Source: Flavobacterium psychrophilum (GTDB lineage Bacteria > Bacteroidota > Bacteroidia > Flavobacteriales > Flavobacteriaceae). Taken from it: a stretch of 64,000 bases of DNA. Made by a program: the position numbers and the translations under genes. Of the stretch, positions 49,002 to 57,009 are shown piece after piece. The notes below the pieces were generated by a model, which saw nothing but the letters and a program-made list of their open reading frames with translations, made no database searches and was not told the DNA's origin. Positions within the stretch are counted from its first letter, which is position 1, and each line of letters starts with the position of its first letter. The stretch spans positions 3,038,001 through 3,102,000 of the forward strand of contig CP012388.1 of assembly GCA_001708385.1 (NCBI GenBank), in the 5' to 3' direction.

Positions 49002-49488
49002 GTCTTATTTTTTTATTGCCCTGCTTGCAGCAGGAATTGTTTTTATGTCGGCAGGAAAGCCTGCTTCTGTAAGGGAAGCTAAGGCGGGTGAAGCTACTTA
49101 TATTACAGCATCAGACACACTTACCTGGAAGCTTTTAGCTCAGATAAAATACCTTAAAAAGCCTAGTAAAGATTATCCGGAAGGCGTTATGTTCCCGGTA
49201 ATTAACCCTACGCTTAAAACCAAAAACAAGAAGCCAATCACTATGAGCGGGTTTATTATCCCTATAGATAATAAGAACTACGCGCTAAGTAAAAATGTAT
49301 TTGCATCTTGCTTCTTCTGTGGTCAGGCGGGACCTGAAACTATTATGGGTATCAAGTTTAAAAATCCGAATATGAAACTGAAGACCGATCAATATGTGAC
49401 GCTTCAGGGAACATTCAGGTACAATGATGCCGATGTAGATGATTGGATTTACCACATTGATAATGCTGTAATTACAAAAGGCAACTAA
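48994..49488 (+). CDS. DUF3299-like periplasmic protein
   Basis: A 164-residue secreted protein. The ATG at 48994 lies inside the end of the permease gene (8-base overlap). Signal peptide about 1-20 (YFFIALLAAGIVFMSAG). The mature part has PITMSGFIIPIDNKNYALSK and ASCFFCGQAGPETIMGI with a CxxC pair, then LQGTFRYNDADVDDW. The SGFIIPID and C-x2-C layout resembles DUF3299 proteins that are encoded with metal-linked ABC systems. It is probably the periplasmic partner of the His-rich permease. The cysteine pair may bind metal or act as a redox site. Confidence 0.72.
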   Translation: MRKSYFFIALLAAGIVFMSAGKPASVREAKAGEATYITASDTLTWKLLAQIKYLKKPSKDYPEGVMFPVINPTLKTKNKKPITMSGFIIPIDNKNYALSKNVFASCFFCGQAGPETIMGIKFKNPNMKLKTDQYVTLQGTFRYNDADVDDWIYHIDNAVITKGN

Positions 49489-50177
49489 TGAAGTTAACCG
49501 GTAAAAAGGCTGTGTTTTTTGATCTCGACCATACACTTTGGGACTTCGAGAAGAATTCTGCACTCGCTTTTGAGGTAATTATAGAAAAGTATAATATAGG
49601 GGTATCGCATGCTGAGTTTAACTTGCACTTTTCACCAATTAATGCCCAGTATTGGAAGTTATATCGCGATGGTGAAATTACACAGCAGGATCTGCGTTAC
49701 GGCAGATTACGGGATACCTTCAAGTTATTAAACTTTGCTGCGGACGACGAATTGCTACATGCAATTTCGGAGGAGTATATTGAACTGCTTCCTGTAAATA
49801 ATCATCTTTACGAAGGTGCGATTGAAATTTTGGAATACTTAAAACCGAAATACAGCCTGCACATTATTACTAACGGCCCTGATGTCGTACAGGAACGTAA
49901 ACTTACAAATTCTAATATAGGTCACTATTTTGATACGGTAACAAATTCTGAGCTTGCAGGCTGTAAAAAGCCAAATGCCGGAATTTTTGAATATGCCTTA
50001 AAAGCAGCGAATGTTGCGAGAGAAAATAGTATTATGATTGGCGATTGTATAGAGGCCGATGTTCAGGGAGCACTAAACTGCGGACTTGACGCTATTTTCT
50101 TTAATGAACATAAGCATGAAGCCCATCCTTCAATAAAACAGGTAAATCACCTGTTAGACCTAAAAAACATCTTATAA
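49488..50177 (+). CDS. YjjG family noncanonical pyrimidine nucleotidase (HAD)
   Basis: A 229-residue haloacid dehalogenase phosphatase. Motif I FFDLDHTLWDFEKNS (DxDxT) at about residues 10-24, motif II IITNGPD, motif III with KKPNAGIFEYAL, and motif IV IMIGDCIEADVQGAL. The WDFEKNS sequence after motif I is typical for YjjG. These enzymes dephosphorylate modified nucleotides (house-cleaning). The start codon overlaps the preceding stop (TAATG), so it is translated with the ABC operon although its function seems unrelated. Confidence 0.9.
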   Translation: MKLTGKKAVFFDLDHTLWDFEKNSALAFEVIIEKYNIGVSHAEFNLHFSPINAQYWKLYRDGEITQQDLRYGRLRDTFKLLNFAADDELLHAISEEYIELLPVNNHLYEGAIEILEYLKPKYSLHIITNGPDVVQERKLTNSNIGHYFDTVTNSELAGCKKPNAGIFEYALKAANVARENSIMIGDCIEADVQGALNCGLDAIFFNEHKHEAHPSIKQVNHLLDLKNIL

Positions 50178-50182
50178 AAACT

Positions 50183-50914
50183 ATGAAAAAGTTCGTGTTA
50201 TTTTTTGCAATGCTATATTCGGGTATCAGCCTTGCCCAGAGTATAAATGATTATAAATATGTTGTTGTGCCTAAAAAGTTTGAATGGCTAAATGAAGAAA
50301 ATAAGTACAACCTTAATTCCCTTACCAAAATGATTTTTGATAAACAGGGATTTCAGACGTATTACTCTTCGGATAAATTACCTGACGAATTGGCTCTTGA
50401 TAAATGTAAAGCACTATATGGTGAAGTATTAAACGAATCGGGGATTTTAAGGACCAATATTGTTATTGTGCTTAAAGATTGTTTCGGAACTGTAGTGTTT
50501 AAATCGCAAGAGGGTAGAAGTAAAGAAAAAAATTACCAGAAAGCTTATTACGAAGCGTTGCGTGAAGCTTCGCAATCGGTAAGCCAGCTAAATTACAAGT
50601 ATTCTGGTAAAGAAGTAGCTGCTGCTCCTGTAAAAGCCGCTCCACAGCCGGTGCCTGTTGCACAACAGGCAGCAACACCTGTGACAGTGAATAATGATAA
50701 CCAGCTTTTTGCACAGCCTATTGCTAACGGATATCAATTGGTTGATAATACACCTAAAGTTGTTTTAAAAATATACAAAACATCACAACAAGATTCTTAT
50801 ACAGCAGTATCGGAAGCTAAAAATGGAGTTGTGTTTAAAAGGGGTAACGACTGGATTTTTGAGTATTACCAAAACGATAAACTTGTTTCAGAAAAACTGA
50901 ATATTAAATTCTAG
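50183..50914 (+). CDS. Exported protein of unknown function
   Basis: A 243-residue protein with a signal peptide (1-19, ending SLAQ). Residues 20-145 form a conserved-looking domain (YKYVVVPKKFEWLNEENKYN, then IVIVLKDCFGTVVFKSQEG). A proline/alanine/glutamine linker (about 153-175) and a short C-terminal strand-rich domain follow. Proteins starting with the YKYV-VP-KF pattern are common in Flavobacteriaceae, but I know no function. It is the last gene of the ABC operon (gap of five bases to the nucleotidase gene). Confidence 0.75.
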   Translation: MKKFVLFFAMLYSGISLAQSINDYKYVVVPKKFEWLNEENKYNLNSLTKMIFDKQGFQTYYSSDKLPDELALDKCKALYGEVLNESGILRTNIVIVLKDCFGTVVFKSQEGRSKEKNYQKAYYEALREASQSVSQLNYKYSGKEVAAAPVKAAPQPVPVAQQAATPVTVNNDNQLFAQPIANGYQLVDNTPKVVLKIYKTSQQDSYTAVSEAKNGVVFKRGNDWIFEYYQNDKLVSEKLNIKF

Positions 50915-50922
50915 TAGTTTAG

Positions 50923-50974
50923 TTTCAAAGTTTCAAAGTTTCAAAGTTTTCGACTTAGTTACTTTGAAACTTTG
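50923..50974. terminator. Bidirectional terminator made of TTTCAAAG repeats
   Basis: Three tandem copies of TTTCAAAG (from 50923) face CTTTGAAACTTTG (50962-50974). The stem can form in more than one register. It closes both the ABC operon and the convergent rarA gene. Confidence 0.7.
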
Positions 50975-50979
50975 CTGCT

Positions 50980-52254
50980 TTAATACCCATACTTTTTCCA
51001 TCTGTTCTTTAAAAATTCGCGGGTAGAATTTTCCCTGGAGTTATTTCCGGGATCATAAAAAGCGGTGTTTTTAATTTCGTCCGGCAGGAATTCCTGATCG
51101 GCAAAATTATTATCGTAGTCATGGGCATATTTATATTCATCTCCATAGCCCAATTCCTTCATTAATTTAGTGGGCGCATTACGAAGATGCAGCGGCACAG
51201 GTAAATCTCCTGTTTGCTTTACTATTTGCTGTGCTTTGCCAATAGCCATGTAACTTGCATTGCTCTTAGGTGAGGTTGCTAAATAAATAGCACACTGACT
51301 TAACAGTATTCTTGATTCAGGATAGCCAATAGTACTTACTGCCTGAAAAGTATTGTTTGCCATGATGAGTGCTGTAGGGTTGGCATTGCCAATATCTTCC
51401 GAAGCCAAAATAAGCATACGGCGGGCTATGAATTTTAGATCTTCGCCGCCTTCTATCATTCGTGCAAGCCAGTATACGGCACCATTAGGATCGCTGCCAC
51501 GCATCGATTTTATAAAAGCAGATATTATGTCGTAATGCTGTTCTCCCGATTTGTCATACAATACGGTATTCTTCTGAACAAGCTGCATTACCCTTTCGTT
51601 CGTAATTTCTATAGTATCACCTTCAGAAGCATTTACAATAAGTTCAAAAATATTGAGCAATTTCCTTCCGTCACCTCCCGACAGGCGAAGTAAAGCTTCA
51701 GTTTCCTTTAGATCAATATTTTTAGATTGAAGCATGGTGTCAGTTGCAATAGCACGATGTAGTAATGCTTCGAGGTCTTCTTTAGTGAACGCATTAAGAA
51801 CATATACCTGGCAACGTGAAAGTAATGCGGGGATAACTTCAAAACTAGGGTTTTCTGTGGTGGCTCCAATAAGTGTAACCCAGCCTTTTTCTACTGCGGC
51901 AAGAAGCGAGTCCTGTTGCGATTTGCTAAAACGGTGAATCTCGTCAATAAATAAAATTGGATTTTTCGCTGTAAACAAACCGCCACTCTGCTTGGCTTTG
52001 TCTATCACTTCACGTACATCTTTTACACCTGCATTAATTGCGCTCAGTACATAAAATGGACGATTGCTCTCCTGCGCCATTATTTGCGCCAGCGTGGTTT
52101 TACCTGTGCCCGGAGGCCCCCATAAAATTAAAGATGGTATAATGCCGCGGGCAATCTGGTGTGTAAGCGAGCCATTGGGGCCCACAAGGTGTTGCTGGCT
52201 TATATATTCCGATAAATGCTGTGGGCGTATGCGTTCTGCCAAAGGTGCTTCCAT
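50980..52254 (-). CDS. rarA: Replication-associated recombination protein A (AAA+ ATPase)
   Basis: A 424-residue RarA/MgsA protein. Walker A LWGPPGTGKTTLAQIMA and Walker B ILFIDEIHRFSKSQQD lie in the AAA+ domain (about 20-190). IGATTENPSFEVIPALLSRC is sensor 1, and the C-terminal clamp-loader-like part has SAFIKSMRGSDPNGAVYWLARM and the family end VPLHLRNAPTKLMKELGYG. It acts at stalled replication forks. ATG at 52254; own terminator. Confidence 0.96.
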   Translation of the reverse strand: MEAPLAERIRPQHLSEYISQQHLVGPNGSLTHQIARGIIPSLILWGPPGTGKTTLAQIMAQESNRPFYVLSAINAGVKDVREVIDKAKQSGGLFTAKNPILFIDEIHRFSKSQQDSLLAAVEKGWVTLIGATTENPSFEVIPALLSRCQVYVLNAFTKEDLEALLHRAIATDTMLQSKNIDLKETEALLRLSGGDGRKLLNIFELIVNASEGDTIEITNERVMQLVQKNTVLYDKSGEQHYDIISAFIKSMRGSDPNGAVYWLARMIEGGEDLKFIARRMLILASEDIGNANPTALIMANNTFQAVSTIGYPESRILLSQCAIYLATSPKSNASYMAIGKAQQIVKQTGDLPVPLHLRNAPTKLMKELGYGDEYKYAHDYDNNFADQEFLPDEIKNTAFYDPGNNSRENSTREFLKNRWKKYGY

Positions 52255-52395
52255 GATGTAAAATTACGGATTTCTTAATTACTCAGCTGTTGATAATATG
52301 CTAAAAGTAAGCAGATCCTATTCTGTCAGAACGGCTTTAACCTGCGTCTTTGTTTTAGAGATTCTGACAAATTAGCAGTTGTTTTACTTTGGATA

Positions 52396-52403
52396 TATTT
52401 TTG
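52396..52403 (+). promoter_or_regulatory. Putative -7 promoter box for the rhomboid gene
   Basis: TATTTTTG, 13 bases before the ATG at 52417. Confidence 0.4.
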
Positions 52404-52416
52404 AGTCACTCTTAAC

Positions 52417-53226
52417 ATGACCGATAACAACGAATTCAAATTTTCTCCCTCCGTCTGGGCGTGGCCATTATACTCTGTACTTGCGCTATGGCTGGTATAT
52501 TGGGTAGAAATAAAATATCATATATATCTTAATGACTATGGTATATTGCCAAGAACGTTAAAAGGTGTACGCGGCATTGTATTCAGCCCATTCCTACATG
52601 GCAGCCTGGAGCATTTATATAACAACTCAATAACTCTTGTCGTGCTTATAGCTGCATTGCGGTATTTTTACCGTAATCAGGCTTTGCAGGTATTAGTATA
52701 TGGTATATTGCTATCCGGGTTTATAACGTGGCTTATCGGTCGCGAATCCTACCATATAGGGGCAAGCGGACTTATATATGTGCTGATAAGTTTTATGTTC
52801 TTTAAGGGAATACAAACGGGTTATTACAGACTTGTAGCCTTGTCTCTAACTATTATTGTATTGTATGGCGGAATGATATGGTATGTTTTTCCGGATGTGG
52901 AGCAGGGTATATCCTGGGAAGGGCACCTGGGGGGATTAATCAGCGGATTTATTTTCTCAAGAATTTATAAAACACCGGAATATAAAAAGCAAATTGTTTA
53001 TGATTGGCAGCGCCCCGACTTTGATCCGAAAACCGATGCCTTTATAAAGCGCTTTGACGATAATGGCAACTTTGTAAATCCACCTAAGCCGGAAGATATA
53101 GAAGTGATAGATCCAATATTTTTATCTCCACCTGCACGGGAGATTCCCGTTCTGAGGATTGTATATAATTATGTTCCGAAAGCAGACGATACTGCTTCGG
53201 AACAAAATATTGATGATAAAAGATAA
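52417..53226 (+). CDS. Rhomboid family intramembrane serine protease
   Basis: A 269-residue membrane protease with about six helices in the first 185 residues and a soluble tail. The catalytic dyad is Ser117 in IGASGLIYVL and His170 in WEGHLGGLISG. HGSLEHLYNN (His66, Asn69/70) is the oxyanion-side motif. The proline-rich C-terminal ~85 residues (FVNPPKPEDIEVIDP) are cytosolic. It cleaves membrane proteins within the lipid bilayer; substrates unknown. It ends three bases from the convergent rlmB gene. Confidence 0.93.
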   Translation: MTDNNEFKFSPSVWAWPLYSVLALWLVYWVEIKYHIYLNDYGILPRTLKGVRGIVFSPFLHGSLEHLYNNSITLVVLIAALRYFYRNQALQVLVYGILLSGFITWLIGRESYHIGASGLIYVLISFMFFKGIQTGYYRLVALSLTIIVLYGGMIWYVFPDVEQGISWEGHLGGLISGFIFSRIYKTPEYKKQIVYDWQRPDFDPKTDAFIKRFDDNGNFVNPPKPEDIEVIDPIFLSPPAREIPVLRIVYNYVPKADDTASEQNIDDKR

Positions 53227-53229
53227 GGA

Positions 53230-53964
53230 TTAGCCTCTTTGTCTAACAGTTTCGTAAAGAAAAGCGCCACAGGCAACGGATACGTTTAGCGATCCTATTG
53301 TTCCGAACATAGGTAGTTTTGCTTTCTCGTCTACAATTTTAAGAACAGAAGGGTTGATTCCTCTGTCTTCAGACCCCATAATAATAGCTACAGGTTCATT
53401 GAGAGCGATATCATAAATGCTATTTTCTGTTTTTTCAGTAGCGGCAACGGTTTTAATACCCGACCCCTGAAGGTGGAAAATAGCATCTTTAATGTGTTCT
53501 ACCTTGCAAATAGGCACATTAAATACAGCACCGGCAGACGTTTTAACCGTGTCGCCGTTAACAGGAGCAGAGCCCTGTTTCTGAACAATAATGCCGTCTA
53601 CACCTGTACATTCTGCAGTACGGATGATAGCGCCAAAATTACGTGCATCAGAAAGCTGGTCAAGAATAAGGAAAAGTGGGGTTTTGCCGCTTTCCATTAC
53701 TTTTTCTATAAGCTCTTCCAGATTATGGAAAGAGATAGGGGCGATTGTAGCCACAGCACCCTGGTGATTATTAGGTGTTAAACGGTTAAGTTTTTCTACA
53801 GGAACATAGCTAAAGTTAACGTTGTTTGCCTTCATAGCTTTCATAAGGTCTTTCATCAAATCGCCTTGGGCGTCCTTCTGAATAAATACCTTATCAATTT
53901 CTTTACCTGCGTGTATAGCTTCTATAATAGCTCTAATACCGAATATCTGGTGTTCTTTTTCCAT
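53230..53964 (-). CDS. rlmB: 23S rRNA 2'-O-ribose methyltransferase (TrmH/SpoU family, RlmB)
   Basis: A 244-residue SPOUT methyltransferase. The N-terminal ~75 residues form the RNA-binding L30e-like domain (HQIFGIRAIIEAIHAGKEID). The trefoil-knot motifs are LDQLSDARNFGAIIRTAEC, PVAIIMGSEDRGINPSVL and IGSLNVSVACGAFLYE. RlmB methylates G2251 of 23S rRNA; TrmH-like paralogues are the alternative. The ATG at 53964 lies four bases from a -7 box. Confidence 0.92.
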   Translation of the reverse strand: MEKEHQIFGIRAIIEAIHAGKEIDKVFIQKDAQGDLMKDLMKAMKANNVNFSYVPVEKLNRLTPNNHQGAVATIAPISFHNLEELIEKVMESGKTPLFLILDQLSDARNFGAIIRTAECTGVDGIIVQKQGSAPVNGDTVKTSAGAVFNVPICKVEHIKDAIFHLQGSGIKTVAATEKTENSIYDIALNEPVAIIMGSEDRGINPSVLKIVDEKAKLPMFGTIGSLNVSVACGAFLYETVRQRG

Positions 53965-53968
53965 TTTG

Positions 53969-53976
53969 CAAAGATA
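53969..53976 (-). promoter_or_regulatory. Putative -7 promoter box abutting rlmB
   Basis: TATCTTTG on the minus strand, followed by CAAA and then the ATG, so a leaderless mRNA is predicted. Confidence 0.5.
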
Positions 53977-54116
53977 GAATATTGATTTAAGATTTTACCG
54001 TTTTTGATTTTAGAAATTCATGACGGGTAATCTTAAGGTAATATGCTGTCATTTTGGACTGTAGTTTCTTCATGCTAATTTAAACTTTGTATAATTTCTT
54101 CTACATAAACTAACTA

Positions 54117-54124
54117 TAGTTTTG
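54117..54124 (+). promoter_or_regulatory. Putative -7 promoter box for the T9SS phosphoesterase
   Basis: TAGTTTTG, 35 bases before the ATG at 54160, with a TTTG 27 bases upstream (slightly long). Confidence 0.45.
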
Positions 54125-54159
54125 TGGCAATTTCAAAATTAAAATATAGCACTACAATC

Positions 54160-56898
54160 ATGAAAAAACTTTACCTGTTATTGTTATTATGTATGGGTAT
54201 GCCCGGAATGGCACAAACCCTTTATCCTTATTTACAGGCACCCTCTCCAAATTCTATTTATGTAAACTGGAAAACAGAGAGCAATCCTGAATCAATTGTT
54301 CAATATGGTACGAACGCTACGGCATTAACAAATACCGTTAACGGTACTAACCAGATTTTTACCGATACAGGTTACGCTAATAACTATTTTTATCATACAG
54401 TTAAGATAGATGGGCTTACAGCTAATACTAAATATTACTATCGTATAAAAACGGGTAATGCAGTATCTGATATCTATTCATTTAAAACGTTGCCATTGCC
54501 GGGACAAGCAGCTACAGCAGACGGTCACTTGCGTTTTCTTGTTCTTGGAGATAACCAGATGAGAAACGAGCCAAGATTCGATACCCTTGTAGCATCGGCT
54601 AAAAGAAAAATTGCCCAGAAGTGGGGTATAGACGCAGATCCTGCAGATAATATTGCATTGACAGTAATGGTTGGAGACCAGGTAGACGTTGGTACGCTGG
54701 ATCATTATGAAAATGTACACTTTAAAAAGAATAAAGCACTTTCGGGATACTTACCGATTCAAACGCTTGTTGGTAATCACGAAACGTATGGTACACTTGC
54801 AATGCAGGCGTATTACGATCATTATATCCTAGATGGAATGTCGTATAAAGGAATATCATCCGGAACAGAAAATTATTATGCTAATCAGGTAGGTAACACC
54901 TTGTTTATTGCTATGGATACCGAGCACACTAGTGTGCAGCAATTAGGGTGGTTATCTCAGGTTGTAGCTGCGGCGGACAATGATGAAACTGTAGACTGGA
55001 TTGTATCACTGGGACATAGGCCTTACCAGGCAGAGCAATATGTAGGGGATATTTCTACATGGGTTCGTAATTCGGCAATGCCAATACTTGCTGCATCACC
55101 GAAACTTGTACTTCATATTGGTGCACACCACCACTTGTATCACAGAGGGCAGCTTAAGAACACGCCAACTTATCAGATTATTTCAGGTGGTGTTGCTTGG
55201 GACCAGTATTGGGGGATGGCTGCTGAACAGGATTTTGATGATGTTCAGAAAACAATATCAAACTGGATTTACCAGATTATTGATATAGATGTTAATGCAG
55301 GTACATTTGATGTTGAAGCTTATTCTATAGGTAGTGTTTATAAATGGAAAGACAATGAGTTGATGGATGAATTCCACAGGTACAAAGGGTTGGCTTCTCC
55401 TAATACACCGCAAATAACAAATGCATTCACAGGAAATGATGTAGAGTTACCTCTAACAATTGCAAGCACCCCATATGCAACATCTACTCAGGAACTAATG
55501 AATTCTACACAGTTTATGATAGGAAAGACACAAACTTTTGATATTATAGAGAAAGACGTTTTCAGGGATTATGAAAATCTTTTTGGAGCTGTTGGAACTC
55601 AGGTAGACACTACTGCCAATATCCATTTAGGAGTCGATATCACAAAATTTACACTGGCACAAAATGAAATACCAAACGGACAATATTTTGTTAAGGTAAG
55701 GCATAGGGATCGTAACCAGAACTGGTCTGAATGGAGTGAGACAAAATCATTTAATATTATAAACAGTGGTTACGCAAATACGCTAATTCAATTGGATACA
55801 CTGGCTTATGCTGTTAATGCGCCAATTAAAGTTTCATTTACAGATACTCCGGGTAATGCAAAGGACTGGGTTGCTGTTTATAAAGCAGGGCAAACACCCG
55901 GTAGTGCCAATCCTTCTCAGGTTTGGAAATATACAAACGGACAAATTAGTGGTAATGTTACACTAAACGGACTTGCTACTCCTGGTTTATATTATGCTAC
56001 ATTGCTTGAAAATGATGGCTATACCGAAATTGCTGACAGAATACAATTTTATGTAGGTTCTTTTGCTAAGCTGGCGGCTGATAAAGAGGTGTATGAAGAA
56101 GGAGATGCTGTTACCATAGATTTTAAAGATGCGCCAGACTTTGACAAAGACTGGATAGGTATTTATAAAGTAGGTCAAACACCAGGGCCTGTACCGTCAA
56201 CTAAATGGGATTATGTCCCTGGAACTGAAGGAAGCCTAACTTTCTCCGGATTAGGTAAAGGATATTATTACGCGCAATATTTGCTTATGGATAAATATGA
56301 ATCGGTGGGTAATAAGGTGTTCTTTCAGGTAGGAAAACAAATAACACAATTGGGCATCAATAAAACTATCTATAACCTGAATGAGAACATAATTGCCACA
56401 TGGACTGATGCACCGGGTATTATAAAAGACTGGTTGGGTATTTATCATGAGGGTGATGACCCTAATGCAAATACACTTGTTAGCTATACATATTTTGACG
56501 GGCAAACTGAAGGAACTTCGCCAATAACAGGAAGTAATTTACCCACAACACCAGGAGAGTATTTTGTCGTGATGTTTACCAATGATTCTTATAATGAGGT
56601 TTCTAACAGGGTTGAGTTTGTTGTGCAGGGAGATACTGCAGGATTACCGGAAACATCGTCTCAAAACGGTGTAATTGTATATCCAAATCCTGCTAAAAAA
56701 GGAGAGAAAACATATATTAAGTCAAAATATCCTATTGATCAGATTGACATGTTTGATATGACAGGTAATCTTTTCTATTCGTCGAAGAATGTAGATGATT
56801 ATAATTATTCTTTAATAAATCAAAGTCTTCCAACAGGAGTGTACATTCTAAAAATACACTCTAATAAAGTGTATACGGTGAAAGTTATCGTAGATTAA
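54160..56898 (+). CDS. T9SS-secreted purple acid phosphatase-like metallophosphoesterase
   Basis: A 912-residue protein from the ATG at 54160 (a GTG at 54124 overlaps the -7 box). Signal peptide ends GMAQ. An FN3-like domain (about 20-105) precedes the calcineurin-type phosphoesterase, with VLGDNQM, MVGDQVDVG, LVGNHETYG, LGHRPYQ and IGAHHHLYHRG as metal and active-site motifs. A further FN3-like region follows (about 410-540). Three ~95-residue repeats come next, each with KDWVAVYKAG / KDWIGIYKVG / KDWLGIYHEG. The C-terminal ~75 residues (VYPNPAKKGEKT, TGVYILKI) are a T9SS type A sorting domain. Probably a surface phosphatase. Confidence 0.9.
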   Translation: MKKLYLLLLLCMGMPGMAQTLYPYLQAPSPNSIYVNWKTESNPESIVQYGTNATALTNTVNGTNQIFTDTGYANNYFYHTVKIDGLTANTKYYYRIKTGNAVSDIYSFKTLPLPGQAATADGHLRFLVLGDNQMRNEPRFDTLVASAKRKIAQKWGIDADPADNIALTVMVGDQVDVGTLDHYENVHFKKNKALSGYLPIQTLVGNHETYGTLAMQAYYDHYILDGMSYKGISSGTENYYANQVGNTLFIAMDTEHTSVQQLGWLSQVVAAADNDETVDWIVSLGHRPYQAEQYVGDISTWVRNSAMPILAASPKLVLHIGAHHHLYHRGQLKNTPTYQIISGGVAWDQYWGMAAEQDFDDVQKTISNWIYQIIDIDVNAGTFDVEAYSIGSVYKWKDNELMDEFHRYKGLASPNTPQITNAFTGNDVELPLTIASTPYATSTQELMNSTQFMIGKTQTFDIIEKDVFRDYENLFGAVGTQVDTTANIHLGVDITKFTLAQNEIPNGQYFVKVRHRDRNQNWSEWSETKSFNIINSGYANTLIQLDTLAYAVNAPIKVSFTDTPGNAKDWVAVYKAGQTPGSANPSQVWKYTNGQISGNVTLNGLATPGLYYATLLENDGYTEIADRIQFYVGSFAKLAADKEVYEEGDAVTIDFKDAPDFDKDWIGIYKVGQTPGPVPSTKWDYVPGTEGSLTFSGLGKGYYYAQYLLMDKYESVGNKVFFQVGKQITQLGINKTIYNLNENIIATWTDAPGIIKDWLGIYHEGDDPNANTLVSYTYFDGQTEGTSPITGSNLPTTPGEYFVVMFTNDSYNEVSNRVEFVVQGDTAGLPETSSQNGVIVYPNPAKKGEKTYIKSKYPIDQIDMFDMTGNLFYSSKNVDDYNYSLINQSLPTGVYILKIHSNKVYTVKVIVD

Positions 56899-56921
56899 AT
56901 AGAAGTTTTAGTTTTTAAATG

Positions 56922-56946
56922 AAAAGCTGCCATAAGGCAGCTTTTT
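56922..56946 (+). terminator. Terminator of the T9SS phosphoesterase gene
   Basis: AAAAGCTGCC / GGCAGCTTTT with a 4-base loop and a T-run. Confidence 0.88.
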
Positions 56947-56953
56947 AGTATAT

Positions 56954-56981
56954 AAAAAGAGGATGGCTTTACGCCATCCTC
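56954..56981 (-). terminator. Terminator of the second T9SS protein gene
   Basis: GAGGATGGC / GCCATCCTC (56959-56967 and 56973-56981), followed on the minus strand by TTTTT. It stands back-to-back with the terminator of the convergent gene. Confidence 0.85.
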
Positions 56982-57009
56982 AATATTAACTTAACTAACT
57001 AAAATTCTA

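Noticed and set aside
54124..54159. GTG start for the T9SS phosphoesterase
   Set aside because: It overlaps the promoter box and would place 12 residues before a clean signal peptide starting at the ATG at 54160.
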